Notes: a model not told the origin generated them from the letters alone. 64,000 bases of DNA from Paenibacillus_F chitinolyticus_A (GCF_045038035.1 NZ_CP173427.1:5084001-5148000), one strand, 5' to 3'. Shown: positions 26,118 to 35,206, counted from the first letter of the stretch. Translations and numbers: made by a program.

Positions 26118-28139
26118 TTATTTAAGCAGTTCTTTGACGCGCTTGGCGACATTCTCTGCCGTAAATCCGAATTCCTTGATGAGCAGATCGCCCGGAGCCG
26201 AAGCGCCGAACGTGCTGATTCCGAGGATAGAACCCTCGTCGCCTACATAACGCTCCCATCCGAGCGGATAAGCCATCTCTACGCCGAGACGCTTTTTGAC
26301 ATCCGGAAGCAGGACGGAATCCTTGTACTCCTGGGACTGTTTCTCGAACAGCTCCCAGCTCGGCATGCTGACAACGCGGACTTGGATGCCTTCTTCGGCG
26401 AGCAGCTTCTGAGCGGCCACACCGTGCTGAACTTCCGAGCCCGTCGCAAGGATAAGCGCGTCTGGCTTGCCGTTAGGCGCGTCGGATACGACGTAAGCGC
26501 CTTTGGAGAAGTTTTCGCGCGCATATTTGGCGGAGCCTTCGAGCTGCGGCAGGTTTTGACGAGTCAGAATGAGCGCGTACGGTCCGTCGTTGTGCTCCAT
26601 CACGTAACGCCAAGCTTCGCTCGTTTCGTTGCCGTCCGCAGGACGGAGAACGGTCATGCCCGGAATGACGCGAAGAGCCGCAAGCTGCTCGACCGGCTCG
26701 TGAGTCGGGCCATCTTCGCCTACGCCGATGCTGTCGTGCGTGAAGACGTAGATCACCGGCTGCTTCATCAGGGCAGCCAGGCGGATCGACGGACGCAGGT
26801 AGTCGGAGAACACGAAGAACGTGCCGCCGTATACGCGGAGACCGCCGTGCAGGGAAATTCCGTTCAGGGCGGTGCCCATTCCGAATTCGCGTACGCCGAA
26901 CCAGATGTTGCGGCCCGCGTAATTTTCCGCGTTGAAGATCGGAGCGTTCTTGATCTCCGTATTGTTGGAGCTTGCCAGGTCGGCGGAACCCCCGAAGAAG
27001 AACGGAACGTTCTTCGCTACGGCGTTCAGCGCGTTACCGGAAGCGGCGCGCGTTGCCAGAGCCTTGTCTTCCGGCGTGTAAACCGGCAGATCGCGGTCCC
27101 AGCCTTCCGGAAGCTTGCCGCTTTCGCCCAGTTCAAACTGCGCGGCGAGTTCCGGGAAAGCTTTGCGGTAGTCGTCGAACAGCTTCCTCCATGCCTGCTC
27201 GGCCTGGATACCTTTTTCTTTAACCGCCGCATAATGCTCGCGGACTTCTTCAGGAACATAGAAATCTTCTTCGTAGTTCCACTTGTAGAATTCCTTCGTC
27301 AGTTTGGTTTCTTCCAGACCGAGCGGGGAACCGTGCGGTCCGGCATGTCCGCCTTTGCCGCCTTTGTTCGGGCTGCCGTAGCCGATCGTCGTTTTGACTT
27401 CGATCAGAGTCGGACGGGTGGTGTCGGCTTTTGCCTCTTCAACCGCACGGTTGAGGGCTTCCAGGTCGTTCTGCTCTTCTACGCGGAGCACCTGCCAGCC
27501 GTATGCTTCGAAACGTTTTTGAACATTTTCGGTAAAGGAAACGTGCAGATCGCCGTCGAGCGAAATGTCGTTGGAGTCGTACATCATGATCAGCTTGCCC
27601 AGCTTAAGGGTTGCGGCCAGAGAAACGGCCTCGGAAGACACGCCTTCCATCATATCGCCGTCTCCGCAGATGGCGTATGTATAGTGATCGATAACCGGGT
27701 AGCCTTCACGGTTGTACAGGCCTGCCAGATGAGCTTCGGCCATCGCCATACCCACGGCCATGCCGATACCTTGTCCGAGCGGACCGGTTGTCGCGTCTAC
27801 ACCCGCCGTGTGGCCAAACTCGGGATGTCCCGGAGTCAGGCTGCCCCACTGGCGGAAGTTTTTGATTTCTTCCATCGGAAGATCGTAGCCCGTCAGGTGC
27901 AGAATCGCGTAAAGCAGCATGGAGCCGTGGCCTGCGGACAGGACAAAGCGGTCGCGGTTGATCCATGTCGGGTTGGCCGGGTTATGGGTCATTTGATGCG
28001 CGAACAGCGTATAAGCCATAGGCGCGGCTCCCATTACGATGCCGGGGTGGCCGGACTTGGCTTTCTCGATAGCGTCGATTCCGAGTGTACGGATCGTGTG
28101 GACGGCAAGTTGCTGAATAGGCGTATTGCTTGCAGACAT
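26118..28139 (-). CDS. tkt: transketolase
   Basis: This thiamine-diphosphate enzyme transfers two-carbon units between sugar phosphates in the pentose phosphate pathway. The 673-residue protein is full length. The N-terminal domain has GHPGIVMGAAPMAY and the ThDP/metal motif CGDGDMMEGVSSEA, with SNDISLDGD. The central domain has GSADLASSNNT and the IGVGEDGPTHEP loop. The C-terminal domain closes with FTAENVAKRVKELL. GGAGG lies 6 bases before the ATG. Confidence 0.98.
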   Translation of the reverse strand: MSASNTPIQQLAVHTIRTLGIDAIEKAKSGHPGIVMGAAPMAYTLFAHQMTHNPANPTWINRDRFVLSAGHGSMLLYAILHLTGYDLPMEEIKNFRQWGSLTPGHPEFGHTAGVDATTGPLGQGIGMAVGMAMAEAHLAGLYNREGYPVIDHYTYAICGDGDMMEGVSSEAVSLAATLKLGKLIMMYDSNDISLDGDLHVSFTENVQKRFEAYGWQVLRVEEQNDLEALNRAVEEAKADTTRPTLIEVKTTIGYGSPNKGGKGGHAGPHGSPLGLEETKLTKEFYKWNYEEDFYVPEEVREHYAAVKEKGIQAEQAWRKLFDDYRKAFPELAAQFELGESGKLPEGWDRDLPVYTPEDKALATRAASGNALNAVAKNVPFFFGGSADLASSNNTEIKNAPIFNAENYAGRNIWFGVREFGMGTALNGISLHGGLRVYGGTFFVFSDYLRPSIRLAALMKQPVIYVFTHDSIGVGEDGPTHEPVEQLAALRVIPGMTVLRPADGNETSEAWRYVMEHNDGPYALILTRQNLPQLEGSAKYARENFSKGAYVVSDAPNGKPDALILATGSEVQHGVAAQKLLAEEGIQVRVVSMPSWELFEKQSQEYKDSVLLPDVKKRLGVEMAYPLGWERYVGDEGSILGISTFGASAPGDLLIKEFGFTAENVAKRVKELLK

Positions 28140-28289
28140 GGTGTATCCTCCTATGAATGGTCTCGTGTTATACTGTTGTTATTCTCACCAATATTTAAGC
28201 TTTAGTTCCATTATAAAGCTAAAATCCGAAACCGCAATGTCAGTCCCTGGTGTTAGCGCCCGCCTGGTGACAAGGAGAGTGAAAAGCGG

Positions 28290-28751
28290 ATGAGCCGCCC
28301 TTTTTTTGAAAACGGAAACATGCTTTTCCTGCGGGGCTTTGTTTTCGGGCTGGTGCCCGGGGTCGCACTCGCTCTGCTTTTTAAAGCCGTGGAAATCTTT
28401 GCAGGTTCCCGCGTGTATACGCTGCTGCTCAATGTCGACTTTATCCCGGGTCTTGGGAGCGATCAGCCTGAATGGTTCGAACTGACCCTTCATCTGTCCG
28501 TTTCGGTCCTTATCGGTTTCTTGTACGCGATTCTGCTCGGACGTACGGGAAAACCGTGGCTGCCGGGGATCCTGCTCGGTATCTCGCCCATCCCCTTGTT
28601 CGTACCTCTTACCCAATTAGCCGTATCGGCGAAAACACCCGTCCTTTCGGATGTAAGCGCCATGATCTGGTGGATCGCGGGTCACCTTCTTTACGGCGTA
28701 ATACTCGCCGCCTTAGGCACCAAAGCTCTGCAAGCCTCCAAAAAGGAATGA
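28290..28751 (+). CDS. small integral membrane protein, unrecognised
   Basis: A 153-residue protein with about four membrane helices (LRGFVFGLVPGVALALLF, LHLSVSVLIGFLYAILLG, WLPGILLGISPIPLFVPL and IWWIAGHLLYGVILAALG). I do not recognise a family. AAGGAG lies about 12 bases upstream of the ATG. It is divergent from transketolase and ends at a bidirectional terminator. No charged catalytic motif is seen. Confidence 0.7.
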   Translation: MSRPFFENGNMLFLRGFVFGLVPGVALALLFKAVEIFAGSRVYTLLLNVDFIPGLGSDQPEWFELTLHLSVSVLIGFLYAILLGRTGKPWLPGILLGISPIPLFVPLTQLAVSAKTPVLSDVSAMIWWIAGHLLYGVILAALGTKALQASKKE

Positions 28752-28794
28752 ACCGCTTTAAAGCGACATAGTCCAGGGGAATGCTCCTTTAATA

Positions 28795-28828
28795 AAATCC
28801 GAAGCGGCAGAGAAGCCTCTTCGGATTT
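28795..28828. terminator. bidirectional terminator between the membrane protein and purU
   Basis: AAATCCGAAG pairs with CTTCGGATTT; T-rich sequence follows on both strands. It serves two convergent genes. Confidence 0.85.
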
Positions 28829-28873
28829 CTTTCTGGATAAGCCCCGGTACGATATCGCTTCACGGCTTCGGCT

Positions 28874-29761
28874 CTAGCTGAATACGACCGTTTTGTTCTG
28901 ATGAACGAGGATGCGGTCTTCCGTATGCCAGGAAACGGCCCTTGCCAAGACGATCCGCTCGATATGGCGGCCGATGCGCTTCAAATCGTCGACATTGTCG
29001 CGATGGCTGACGCGCTGCACGTCCTGCTCGATGATCGGACCTCCATCCAGTTCTTCGGTCACGTAATGCGCGGTCGCCCCGATCAGCTTAACTCCCCGCC
29101 CGTGAGCCTGCGCGTAAGGTTTGCCTCCGACGAAAGCCGGAAGGAAGGAATGATGAATATTAATGATCCGGTTCTGGTAATGCTTGATAAAAGAAGCCGG
29201 AATAATCTGCATGTACCGGGCAAGGATGATCAGATCCACCTGGCCTTCGAGCAGCTCCAGATGGCGCTTCTCCACCTCGGCTTTCGTATCCGGAGTTACC
29301 GGAATATGGTGGTACGGAATACCGAACGGCTCGACGAGCGGCGCCATATCCGGATGGTTGCTGACGACCATGGCGATATCCGCGTCAAGATCCCCGGCGC
29401 GCCAGTGCCACAGCAGCTCAAGCAGACAGTGATCTTCCTTGGACACGAAGATCGCCAGGCATTTTCTCTGACTGGCCAGCGACAGGCTCCAGTCCATGGA
29501 GAACTCGGCCGCCACTCCGGCAAAATCGGCCTCAAGCTGCGGCTTGCGCTGCTCGAGGTCGGTTAAGTCAAATTCGATCCGGATAAAGAACATGCCGCCT
29601 TCCGGATCCATGGTGTACTGGTCCGACTGGACGATGTTCGCCCCGTATTCGGACAAAAATTTGGATACCGCGGCCACGATTCCAGGCCGGTCCGGGCAGG
29701 AAATGAGCATTCTGCCGCGGTTTTGTTTGCCGGCTGCGCCGGACGTTTTTGCTGCTGCCAT
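28874..29761 (-). CDS. purU: formyltetrahydrofolate deformylase
   Basis: PurU hydrolyses 10-formyltetrahydrofolate to formate and tetrahydrofolate, balancing one-carbon pools for purine synthesis. Residues 15-95 form an ACT-like regulatory domain (LISCPDRPGIVAAVSKFLSE). The catalytic domain has ILARYMQIIPASFI and the NIHHSFLPAF block with the active-site Asn-His pair. The Asp lies in TEELDGGPIIEQD. The 295-residue length is normal. AAAGGAG is about 12 bases upstream. The endonuclease IV gene lies 81 bases upstream on the same strand. Confidence 0.96.
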   Translation of the reverse strand: MAAAKTSGAAGKQNRGRMLISCPDRPGIVAAVSKFLSEYGANIVQSDQYTMDPEGGMFFIRIEFDLTDLEQRKPQLEADFAGVAAEFSMDWSLSLASQRKCLAIFVSKEDHCLLELLWHWRAGDLDADIAMVVSNHPDMAPLVEPFGIPYHHIPVTPDTKAEVEKRHLELLEGQVDLIILARYMQIIPASFIKHYQNRIINIHHSFLPAFVGGKPYAQAHGRGVKLIGATAHYVTEELDGGPIIEQDVQRVSHRDNVDDLKRIGRHIERIVLARAVSWHTEDRILVHQNKTVVFS

Positions 29762-29842
29762 CTCTACTGGATTCTCCTTTGTACCTGTAAAATAATCACC
29801 TATCGGTCCGAGCCGGTGATGTTAACGGCGTTAACCGGTCAC

Positions 29843-30970
29843 TTACAAAGATTTAAGCAGATCTTTGCCGGCAAACCATGCCGTCAGACGCTGATTGATC
29901 TGCTCTTCGGACAGCTCGGGGAACAGACGCTCTTCCGCGATCATGTCGTACAAGCGCTCCATCGGTTCGCGTCCGTCCGCTTTTTTGGCTTTCGCGTCGG
30001 TTTTGAGCAGCTCCCAGGTTTGCAGGACGAAGCCGCGCGAATCGACTTCTTTCTTCTCGAAAAAGAAAGCCAGCCGCTCCACGTCTTCCGCGAAGGATTC
30101 GCCGAACCGTTCCAGGACGGTTCCGCTGAGCAGTGCGATTTCCGCTTCGTACATCGGACGCTGGGTTTTCGGGTCCTTCCCGATCCACGGAGTCTCCAGG
30201 ATCATCGGCAGGCCGAGCAGCTTCTCGTGATGGACGACGCGGTTCATCGCTTCGAAGCCGATCCAGCCCGCTCCGACCGGAGCATGGCGGTCTTTGGACG
30301 CGCCACGCGGATTTTTGCTGTCGTTAAGGTGGACGACCCCGATGCGATCCAGACCGACCACGCGGTCGAACTGGTCCAGCACGCCGTCCAGGTCGCCTAC
30401 GACATCATACCCTGCATCGTGGATGTGGCAGGTATCGAGGCATACCGTCAGGCGGCCGTTGTCTTCGACCTTGTCGATAATCCGCGCCAGCTCCTCGAAG
30501 CTGCGGCCCATCTCGGTGCCTTTGCCCGCCATGGTTTCCAGGGCGATATGCACGCCCGTGTCCTTGACGCCCGCGAGGACTTCGTTAAGCCCTTCCGAAA
30601 TGCGGGCGAGGCCGTACTCCGCATCCTTGTCCGTAAACGCGCCGGGATGAAGCACGATATTTTTCACACCCAGATAGTCCGTGCGGCGGATTTCATCCTG
30701 CAGGAATTGGACCGCCAGCTCGTACGTGTTGTCTTTGTAGGAACCCAGGTTGATGATGTAAGGGGCATGAACGACGATTTCGCCGATCCCGTGCTCCTGC
30801 ATGACTTCCCGGCCCTCTTCGATATATTGCGTTTCAATAGGCTTGCGCCGTGTATTCTGAGGTGCACCCGTATAGATCATGAATGTGCCGGAGCCGTACG
30901 AGACAGCTTCCCGGGCCGCATTCAGCAAACCTTTGTCGGAAAATGAAACGTGTGAACCGATTTTAATCAT
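29843..30970 (-). CDS. nfo: endonuclease IV with extra C-terminal region
   Basis: This zinc-dependent AP endonuclease cuts DNA at abasic sites during base excision repair. Metal-ligand blocks are all present: VHAPYIINL, VLHPGAFTD, ALETMAGKG, CLDTCHIHDAGYD, HLNDSKNPRG and HAPVGAGWIG, then ILETPW. The canonical enzyme would end near residue 285; this protein runs to 375 with a charged helical tail of about 90 residues (YDMIAEERLFPELSEEQINQ). AAGGAG is about 10 bases before the ATG. Confidence 0.94.
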   Translation of the reverse strand: MIKIGSHVSFSDKGLLNAAREAVSYGSGTFMIYTGAPQNTRRKPIETQYIEEGREVMQEHGIGEIVVHAPYIINLGSYKDNTYELAVQFLQDEIRRTDYLGVKNIVLHPGAFTDKDAEYGLARISEGLNEVLAGVKDTGVHIALETMAGKGTEMGRSFEELARIIDKVEDNGRLTVCLDTCHIHDAGYDVVGDLDGVLDQFDRVVGLDRIGVVHLNDSKNPRGASKDRHAPVGAGWIGFEAMNRVVHHEKLLGLPMILETPWIGKDPKTQRPMYEAEIALLSGTVLERFGESFAEDVERLAFFFEKKEVDSRGFVLQTWELLKTDAKAKKADGREPMERLYDMIAEERLFPELSEEQINQRLTAWFAGKDLLKSL

Positions 30971-31119
30971 AGGGATTAGGCTCCTTGCTTAGTAAAATCT
31001 TTTCCCCCTATTTTACAGGCAATGTCGCAAGAAAGCCAGAAATAAGGTATAATTTCAAGAGTGATCCAGTGCTTAAACCTGGCCCAGCGCGGGAATAATA
31101 GATTCCGAGGTGACGAGTT

Positions 31120-31551
31120 TTGAACAACTCCCTGTTTATGTGGTTTATTACTTTCTGGCCCCTTGTCCTCATTGGTCTGATGGCGATCGGCGGTTATTTT
31201 ATGTTCCGCAAATTCCTGAAGGTGCTCCCCAAGGCCGACGGAAAATCCAAGCTCGACTGGCAGAACTATTACGTGGAGAAATCCCGCCATATGTGGACAG
31301 ACGATTCCAAAGCCTTTCTTAACAAACTTGTCGCCCCTGTACCCGGCCCGTTCCGTGACATCGCCAAGCACTCCATCGCGGCCAAAATCGGGCAGATCGC
31401 CTTGGAAGAAGAGGCGGCGGAAGTTACACGCGAGCACTGCATCAAAGGCTACATCATCGCCACTCCCAAGCGGGATTACCGGAGCCTGATGAATTTCCTC
31501 GAACGCGAGAAGATCGATTACACGCCTTACAAACATCTGATCAATTCCTGA
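31120..31551 (+). CDS. DUF2621 membrane protein (YneK-like)
   Basis: The 143-residue protein has one N-terminal membrane helix (FITFWPLVLIGLMAIGGYFM). A soluble domain follows with LDWQNYYVEKSRHMW, FRDIAKHSIAAKIGQIALEE and GYIIATPKRDYRSLMNFLE, as in Bacillus YneK. The function is unknown. The start is a TTG with GAGGTGA 6 bases upstream. It stands alone, divergent from nfo, and ends at a hairpin terminator. Confidence 0.88.
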   Translation: MNNSLFMWFITFWPLVLIGLMAIGGYFMFRKFLKVLPKADGKSKLDWQNYYVEKSRHMWTDDSKAFLNKLVAPVPGPFRDIAKHSIAAKIGQIALEEEAAEVTREHCIKGYIIATPKRDYRSLMNFLEREKIDYTPYKHLINS

Positions 31552-31605
31552 TTCTTCTATTATACTCGCAGGAAAATTTCAGTAAGTCTGATCGGGATTA
31601 ACGCC

Positions 31606-31650
31606 AAAAAAACCGCTCGGTCCTCTCGGGACAGGAGCGGTCATTTTTTT
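31606..31650. terminator. bidirectional terminator after the DUF2621 gene
   Basis: A long two-part stem (ACCGCTC with GAGCGGT, inner GTCC with GGAC) is flanked by seven A on the left and seven T on the right. Confidence 0.9.
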
Positions 31651-31688
31651 ACGCAAAGTCAAAGCGGCACACAACGCGGCGGGATCGG

Positions 31689-31808
31689 CTAGAGCAGCCA
31701 GAGGCCCAGCGCCAATGAAACGATCCCCAGAAGCAAATAAAGCGAGCTGATCAGCCAGCGGAGCCAAGGCTTCCATGCTTTATCCCCCTCAACAACCATT
31801 CTTCTCAT
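31689..31808 (-). CDS. 39-residue single-helix membrane protein
   Basis: This short frame starts MRRMVVEGDKAWKPW, passes through one strongly hydrophobic helix (LISSLYLLLGIVSLALGLWL) and stops. The Trp-rich junction followed by a clean membrane segment looks genuinely protein-coding. The ribosome binding site is weak, and a second ATG at 31799 is possible. It lies downstream of the zinc-ribbon gene on the same strand and just before a terminator. The family is unknown. Confidence 0.5.
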   Translation of the reverse strand: MRRMVVEGDKAWKPWLRWLISSLYLLLGIVSLALGLWLL

Positions 31809-31865
31809 CCTACTTTCCCTGACCTGAACGTTACCGACTTGGGGAGCATGTAACCCGGTTCTGCT

Positions 31866-32084
31866 TTATGCCATCAACGGAAGGCGAGTCTCATACTCGT
31901 TCAAACGTCCGTGATGCGGCAGATCGTGACAGCTCGTGGTGTTCGAATTCGGGGTTGCACAGCTTTTGCAGCTTGCCAGCGGTATCGACACCCGGTAAAA
32001 TCCGGTTTTGAAAATATGATCCGCCTGTGTCCGGGACACAATCGAACCGCAGTGAATGCAGTAGACCAAATCCAAAGCTTTCAT
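31866..32084 (-). CDS. small zinc-ribbon-like protein (72 aa)
   Basis: A 72-residue protein beginning MKALDLVYCIHCGS with a first CxxC pair and a second pair in SCKSCA about 35 residues on, a likely zinc knuckle. The His/Asn-rich tail includes CHDLPHHGRLNEYET. AGAGGTG lies 7 bases before the ATG at 32084. Nothing recognisable suggests a function beyond metal or nucleic-acid binding. Confidence 0.6.
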   Translation of the reverse strand: MKALDLVYCIHCGSIVSRTQADHIFKTGFYRVSIPLASCKSCATPNSNTTSCHDLPHHGRLNEYETRLPLMA

Positions 32085-32173
32085 TCTCACACACCTCTTC
32101 ATTTTGCTTCTTGTTGTCGCAACTTGTTACATTCTGTATTTGTAAATTATTATAAGATACGTTTTGTAACAAA

Positions 32174-32713
32174 TCAAGAAGTTTTTGGGTGATTCGGTGC
32201 GTTTTTACGAGATTTTTGTAGAATTTTTAGAAAAAAATAATACATCGCTGTACCCAAAAGGGCACCGCAGGTATCCAGGATAACGTCTTCAATTGCAGCG
32301 GTTCTTTGTGCAACGAAGGATTGATGAAATTCATCCAATCCTGCGAACAAGGCGGAGGCCGAGATAACCGCGACATAAACGGTCAACTTACTTCGTCCTA
32401 GCCCGCGATGCACTAAACGAGCCATGAGAATAGCCAGTACCACATATACAAATAAATGGGCCGCTTTGCGGATAAAAAATTCTACAAAGCCCCATGTTCC
32501 GTTCTTTCGGATACTTACCTCTTTCCCGTTATACTGAATCCTAGATTCGGAAAACAATTGGTTAATACGTTTATCGGAAAATTCCTGCTTTAACCAGGGT
32601 CTAAGATTCTGCTTGGTGTATGGCTCGGAAGAGAAATGGTAAATGACAGCCATCCAGATAAGAAGAGGGAGCCCAAAAAGAATGAAAAATCTCAACCGAC
32701 TGCGGTGTCGCAT
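32174..32713 (-). CDS. VanZ-family membrane protein
   Basis: The protein of about 179 residues has four membrane helices. VanZ hallmarks include the IYHFSSEP motif after helix one, FIRKAAHLFVYVVLAILMAR and FAGLDEFHQSFV, then DVILDTCGALLG. VanZ-like proteins are linked to low-level teicoplanin resistance, but most have unknown roles. I choose the ATG at 32713, which has GGAAGTGAT just upstream; an ATG at 32728 is also possible. The exopolysaccharide operon terminator lies immediately upstream. Confidence 0.88.
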   Translation of the reverse strand: MRHRSRLRFFILFGLPLLIWMAVIYHFSSEPYTKQNLRPWLKQEFSDKRINQLFSESRIQYNGKEVSIRKNGTWGFVEFFIRKAAHLFVYVVLAILMARLVHRGLGRSKLTVYVAVISASALFAGLDEFHQSFVAQRTAAIEDVILDTCGALLGTAMYYFFLKILQKSRKNAPNHPKTS

Positions 32714-32741
32714 GACGATCACTTCCATTTCCCTGTAAACT

Positions 32742-32783
32742 AAAAAAGCTTCCCCCATCCGATCGTGCAGATCGTTGGGGGAA
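32742..32783 (-). terminator. terminator at the end of the exopolysaccharide operon
   Basis: TTCCCCC pairs with GGGGGAA and inner GATC with GATC. The A tract at 32742-32747 provides the U tract for minus-strand RNA. It lies a few bases after the last small ORF. Confidence 0.88.
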
Positions 32784-32786
32784 TGG

Positions 32787-32951
32787 TTAATTGGGTGGTC
32801 CTGATTGTTCTAAAACATGAGGTAATAAGATATGCTTCAGGTCTTCAACAAAAGGTTTTATTTGAAGCCGGGAAAATGGGGCTGGTTGCTGCTCGACTTT
32901 TTCAATGAATTGCTGCAAGTTTACAAGCAACTGATTCGAATGATTATCCAT
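32787..32951 (-). CDS. 54-residue hypothetical protein at the end of the EPS operon
   Basis: A short frame reading MDNHSNQLLVNLQQFIEKVE and ending in LPHVLEQSGPPN. It starts 22 bases after ugd, with GGGGAG 7 bases before the ATG, and stops directly at the operon terminator. It is too short for routine gene callers. It appears to be a helical soluble peptide. Its place as the last gene of the operon suggests a role with the polysaccharide proteins, but no function can be named. Confidence 0.6.
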   Translation of the reverse strand: MDNHSNQLLVNLQQFIEKVEQQPAPFSRLQIKPFVEDLKHILLPHVLEQSGPPN

Positions 32952-32972
32952 ACTAGCGCTCCCCATTCAGAT

Positions 32973-34307
32973 TCACACGGAAAGAACTACGTTCGGAGCT
33001 AGGGCTGCGGGACGTCCGATTGAGTAATATTCAAAGCCTTCCTGCCGCATTCTCTCCAATGCAAAGCAGTTCCTTCCATCGACAATTACAGGCTTTCTTA
33101 ACAATTCACGGACATGACCAAGTTCCATTGTGACGACTTCTTTCCATTCGGTCAAAATCACGCAGGCATCACAGTCCCTAACGGCGTCGTACAAATCTTG
33201 GGTGTATACCACACTATCGGGCAGATAGCGGCGCGCCTCTTCCACCGCAATAGGATCATACGCCTGGACGCGAGCCCCTTTCTCCATTAACTTGGGAATA
33301 AGCGTAAGAGAAGGTGCTTCCCTTACATCGTTTGTATTGGGTTTGAAAGCAAGGCCCAATACAGCGATCTTCTTGTCTGTCAGATTGCCGATCGCCTTTT
33401 CCAATTTCTCGATAACCAGCAGTCTTTGCTTGTCATTCGTCTCAATAACAGCCTCAAGAAGCTTAAAATCGTAACCGGAAACATCGGCTATATGCTTTAA
33501 AGCATGGGTGTCTTTAGGAAAACAGCTTCCCCCGTAACCAATGCCCGCTTGAAGAAATTTGTTGCCGATGCGGCTGTCCAGCCCCATCCCTTTGGCTACT
33601 TCGGTCACATCTGCTCCAACTCTTTCGCAAATATTTCCAATCGCATTTATAAAGGAAATTTTAGCAGCCAGAAACGTATTCGCTGCATATTTAATCATCT
33701 CCGCGCTTTCCAGACTCGTTTTAAAAATCGTTGTACGGAAAGGCTCATGCAGCCTGGCTATGATCTCGGCTGCTCTGTCACTTGTGGCCCCGATAACGGC
33801 CCTTTCCATATTCATGCAATCATGAACAGCTGAACCCTCGCGCAGAAATTCTGGGTTGGATGCGACATCGAAAGGGATAGAAGGGTCCGACAGGTTGCTC
33901 CGAATGATCTCCTGAACGAGTCTTCCCGTTCCCACAGGAACCGTACTTTTTGTAACAACCACCGTATAGTCACGAATACTTTGCCCTATAGCAGCGGCGG
34001 CTGCTTTCACATAGCTCAGATCAGCTTCTCCACTCGGTGACATCGGCGTTCCCACTGCAATAAAGATGACATCGCTGCTGCGGATAACGGAGGCTATATC
34101 ATAAGAAAAAGAAAGTCTTTTAATAGTTGTATTTCGCTTTACCAGTTCTTCAAGACCAGGCTCGTAAATCGGGATTTCGGCCTTTTGCAATTTAGCGATT
34201 TTCGCTTCATCTATATCGCAGCAGACGACCTGGTGACCCACTTCCGAAAAACAAGTTCCGGAAACCAGCCCCACGTATCCTGTTCCAATCACTCCAATAG
34301 TGCTCAC
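32973..34307 (-). CDS. ugd: UDP-glucose 6-dehydrogenase
   Basis: Ugd oxidises UDP-glucose twice with NAD to UDP-glucuronate, a precursor of acidic polysaccharides. The 444-residue protein has the N-terminal NAD fold (IGVIGTGYVGLVSGTCFSE), the hinge region ESAEMIKYAANTFLAAKISF, the catalytic cysteine in GIGYGGSCFPKDT, and the C-terminal UDP-binding domain (LGLAFKPNTNDVREAPS). The start is a GTG with AAGGAGG about 9 bases before it. It begins 5 bases after galU, so the two are co-translated. Confidence 0.96.
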   Translation of the reverse strand: MSTIGVIGTGYVGLVSGTCFSEVGHQVVCCDIDEAKIAKLQKAEIPIYEPGLEELVKRNTTIKRLSFSYDIASVIRSSDVIFIAVGTPMSPSGEADLSYVKAAAAAIGQSIRDYTVVVTKSTVPVGTGRLVQEIIRSNLSDPSIPFDVASNPEFLREGSAVHDCMNMERAVIGATSDRAAEIIARLHEPFRTTIFKTSLESAEMIKYAANTFLAAKISFINAIGNICERVGADVTEVAKGMGLDSRIGNKFLQAGIGYGGSCFPKDTHALKHIADVSGYDFKLLEAVIETNDKQRLLVIEKLEKAIGNLTDKKIAVLGLAFKPNTNDVREAPSLTLIPKLMEKGARVQAYDPIAVEEARRYLPDSVVYTQDLYDAVRDCDACVILTEWKEVVTMELGHVRELLRKPVIVDGRNCFALERMRQEGFEYYSIGRPAALAPNVVLSV

Positions 34308-34312
34308 CGCTG

Positions 34313-35206
34313 TCAGCCTCCTTGTAAAATAAGATCCTTCTCGTATATCTCCCGTATGTAACGGTGTAGATCCCGGTTTAACTCCGGCCTCTGAAGCGCA
34401 AAATCGATTGTTGCTTTGATAAAACCCAATTTATCCCCGACATCATAACGAATGCCTTCAAATTCATAGGCAAAAGTTGACTGAGTCTCATTAAGCCGTC
34501 TTATGGCGTCCGTCAGTTGGATCTCCCCGCCGGCTCCTGGCTTCTGGGTCTCTAGAATATTAAATATTTCGGGAGTTAAAATATACCGTCCCATTATCGC
34601 ATAGTTGGACGGAGCTTCCGATGGCTGCGGTTTCTCGACGAGAGATCGGACAGGAATTACATGACGGTCCACAATCTGTTTGCCTGCGTCCACAATGCCG
34701 TATTTGTTGACATCTTTATCCGCGACCCACTGAACACCTACAACCGTTGACTTATATTTTTCATAGACTTCAATTAGCTGGGCGGTACAAGGATTTTCCG
34801 CCTGAACAATATCGTCCCCAAGCAATACGGCAAACGGTTCTTGCCCGATAAAAGATTTTGCGCACAAAATCGCGTGTCCTAATCCTTTCGGTTCCTTCTG
34901 CCTCACATAATGAATGTTCGCCAAATTCGAGATGGCCTGAATTTGCTTCAGATCTTCTAATTTCCCTTTTTGCTCCAATGTTTCTTCCAGTTCAAAAGAT
35001 TTATCGAAATGGTCTTCAATCGCACGTTTCCCCCGGCCGCTTATGATCAGAATGTCTTCAATTCCCGAGGCAATGGCTTCTTCGACGATATATTGAATAG
35101 TTGGTTTATCCACAATGGGAAGCATCTCTTTGGGCTGCGCTTTCGTTGCCGGCAGAAACCTGGTCCCAAGACCGGCTGCGGGAATGATCGCCTTTTTGAT
35201 TGTCAT
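34313..35206 (-). CDS. galU: UTP-glucose-1-phosphate uridylyltransferase
   Basis: GalU joins glucose-1-phosphate and UTP to UDP-glucose, which feeds Ugd next door. The 297-residue enzyme shows IPAAGLGTRFLPATKAQPKE at the N-terminus, the IQYIVEEAIASGIEDILII region and VLLGDDIVQAE. The sugar-binding part has LVEKPQPSEAPSN and ENPC. AGGAGGG lies upstream of the ATG. Base composition starts to become AT-rich around here. Confidence 0.97.
   Translation of the reverse strand: MTIKKAIIPAAGLGTRFLPATKAQPKEMLPIVDKPTIQYIVEEAIASGIEDILIISGRGKRAIEDHFDKSFELEETLEQKGKLEDLKQIQAISNLANIHYVRQKEPKGLGHAILCAKSFIGQEPFAVLLGDDIVQAENPCTAQLIEVYEKYKSTVVGVQWVADKDVNKYGIVDAGKQIVDRHVIPVRSLVEKPQPSEAPSNYAIMGRYILTPEIFNILETQKPGAGGEIQLTDAIRRLNETQSTFAYEFEGIRYDVGDKLGFIKATIDFALQRPELNRDLHRYIREIYEKDLILQGG

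Noticed and set aside
26058..28205. 715-residue plus-strand ORF
   Set aside because: It is antisense to transketolase and reflects GC-rich codon usage; transketolase motifs are complete on the other strand.
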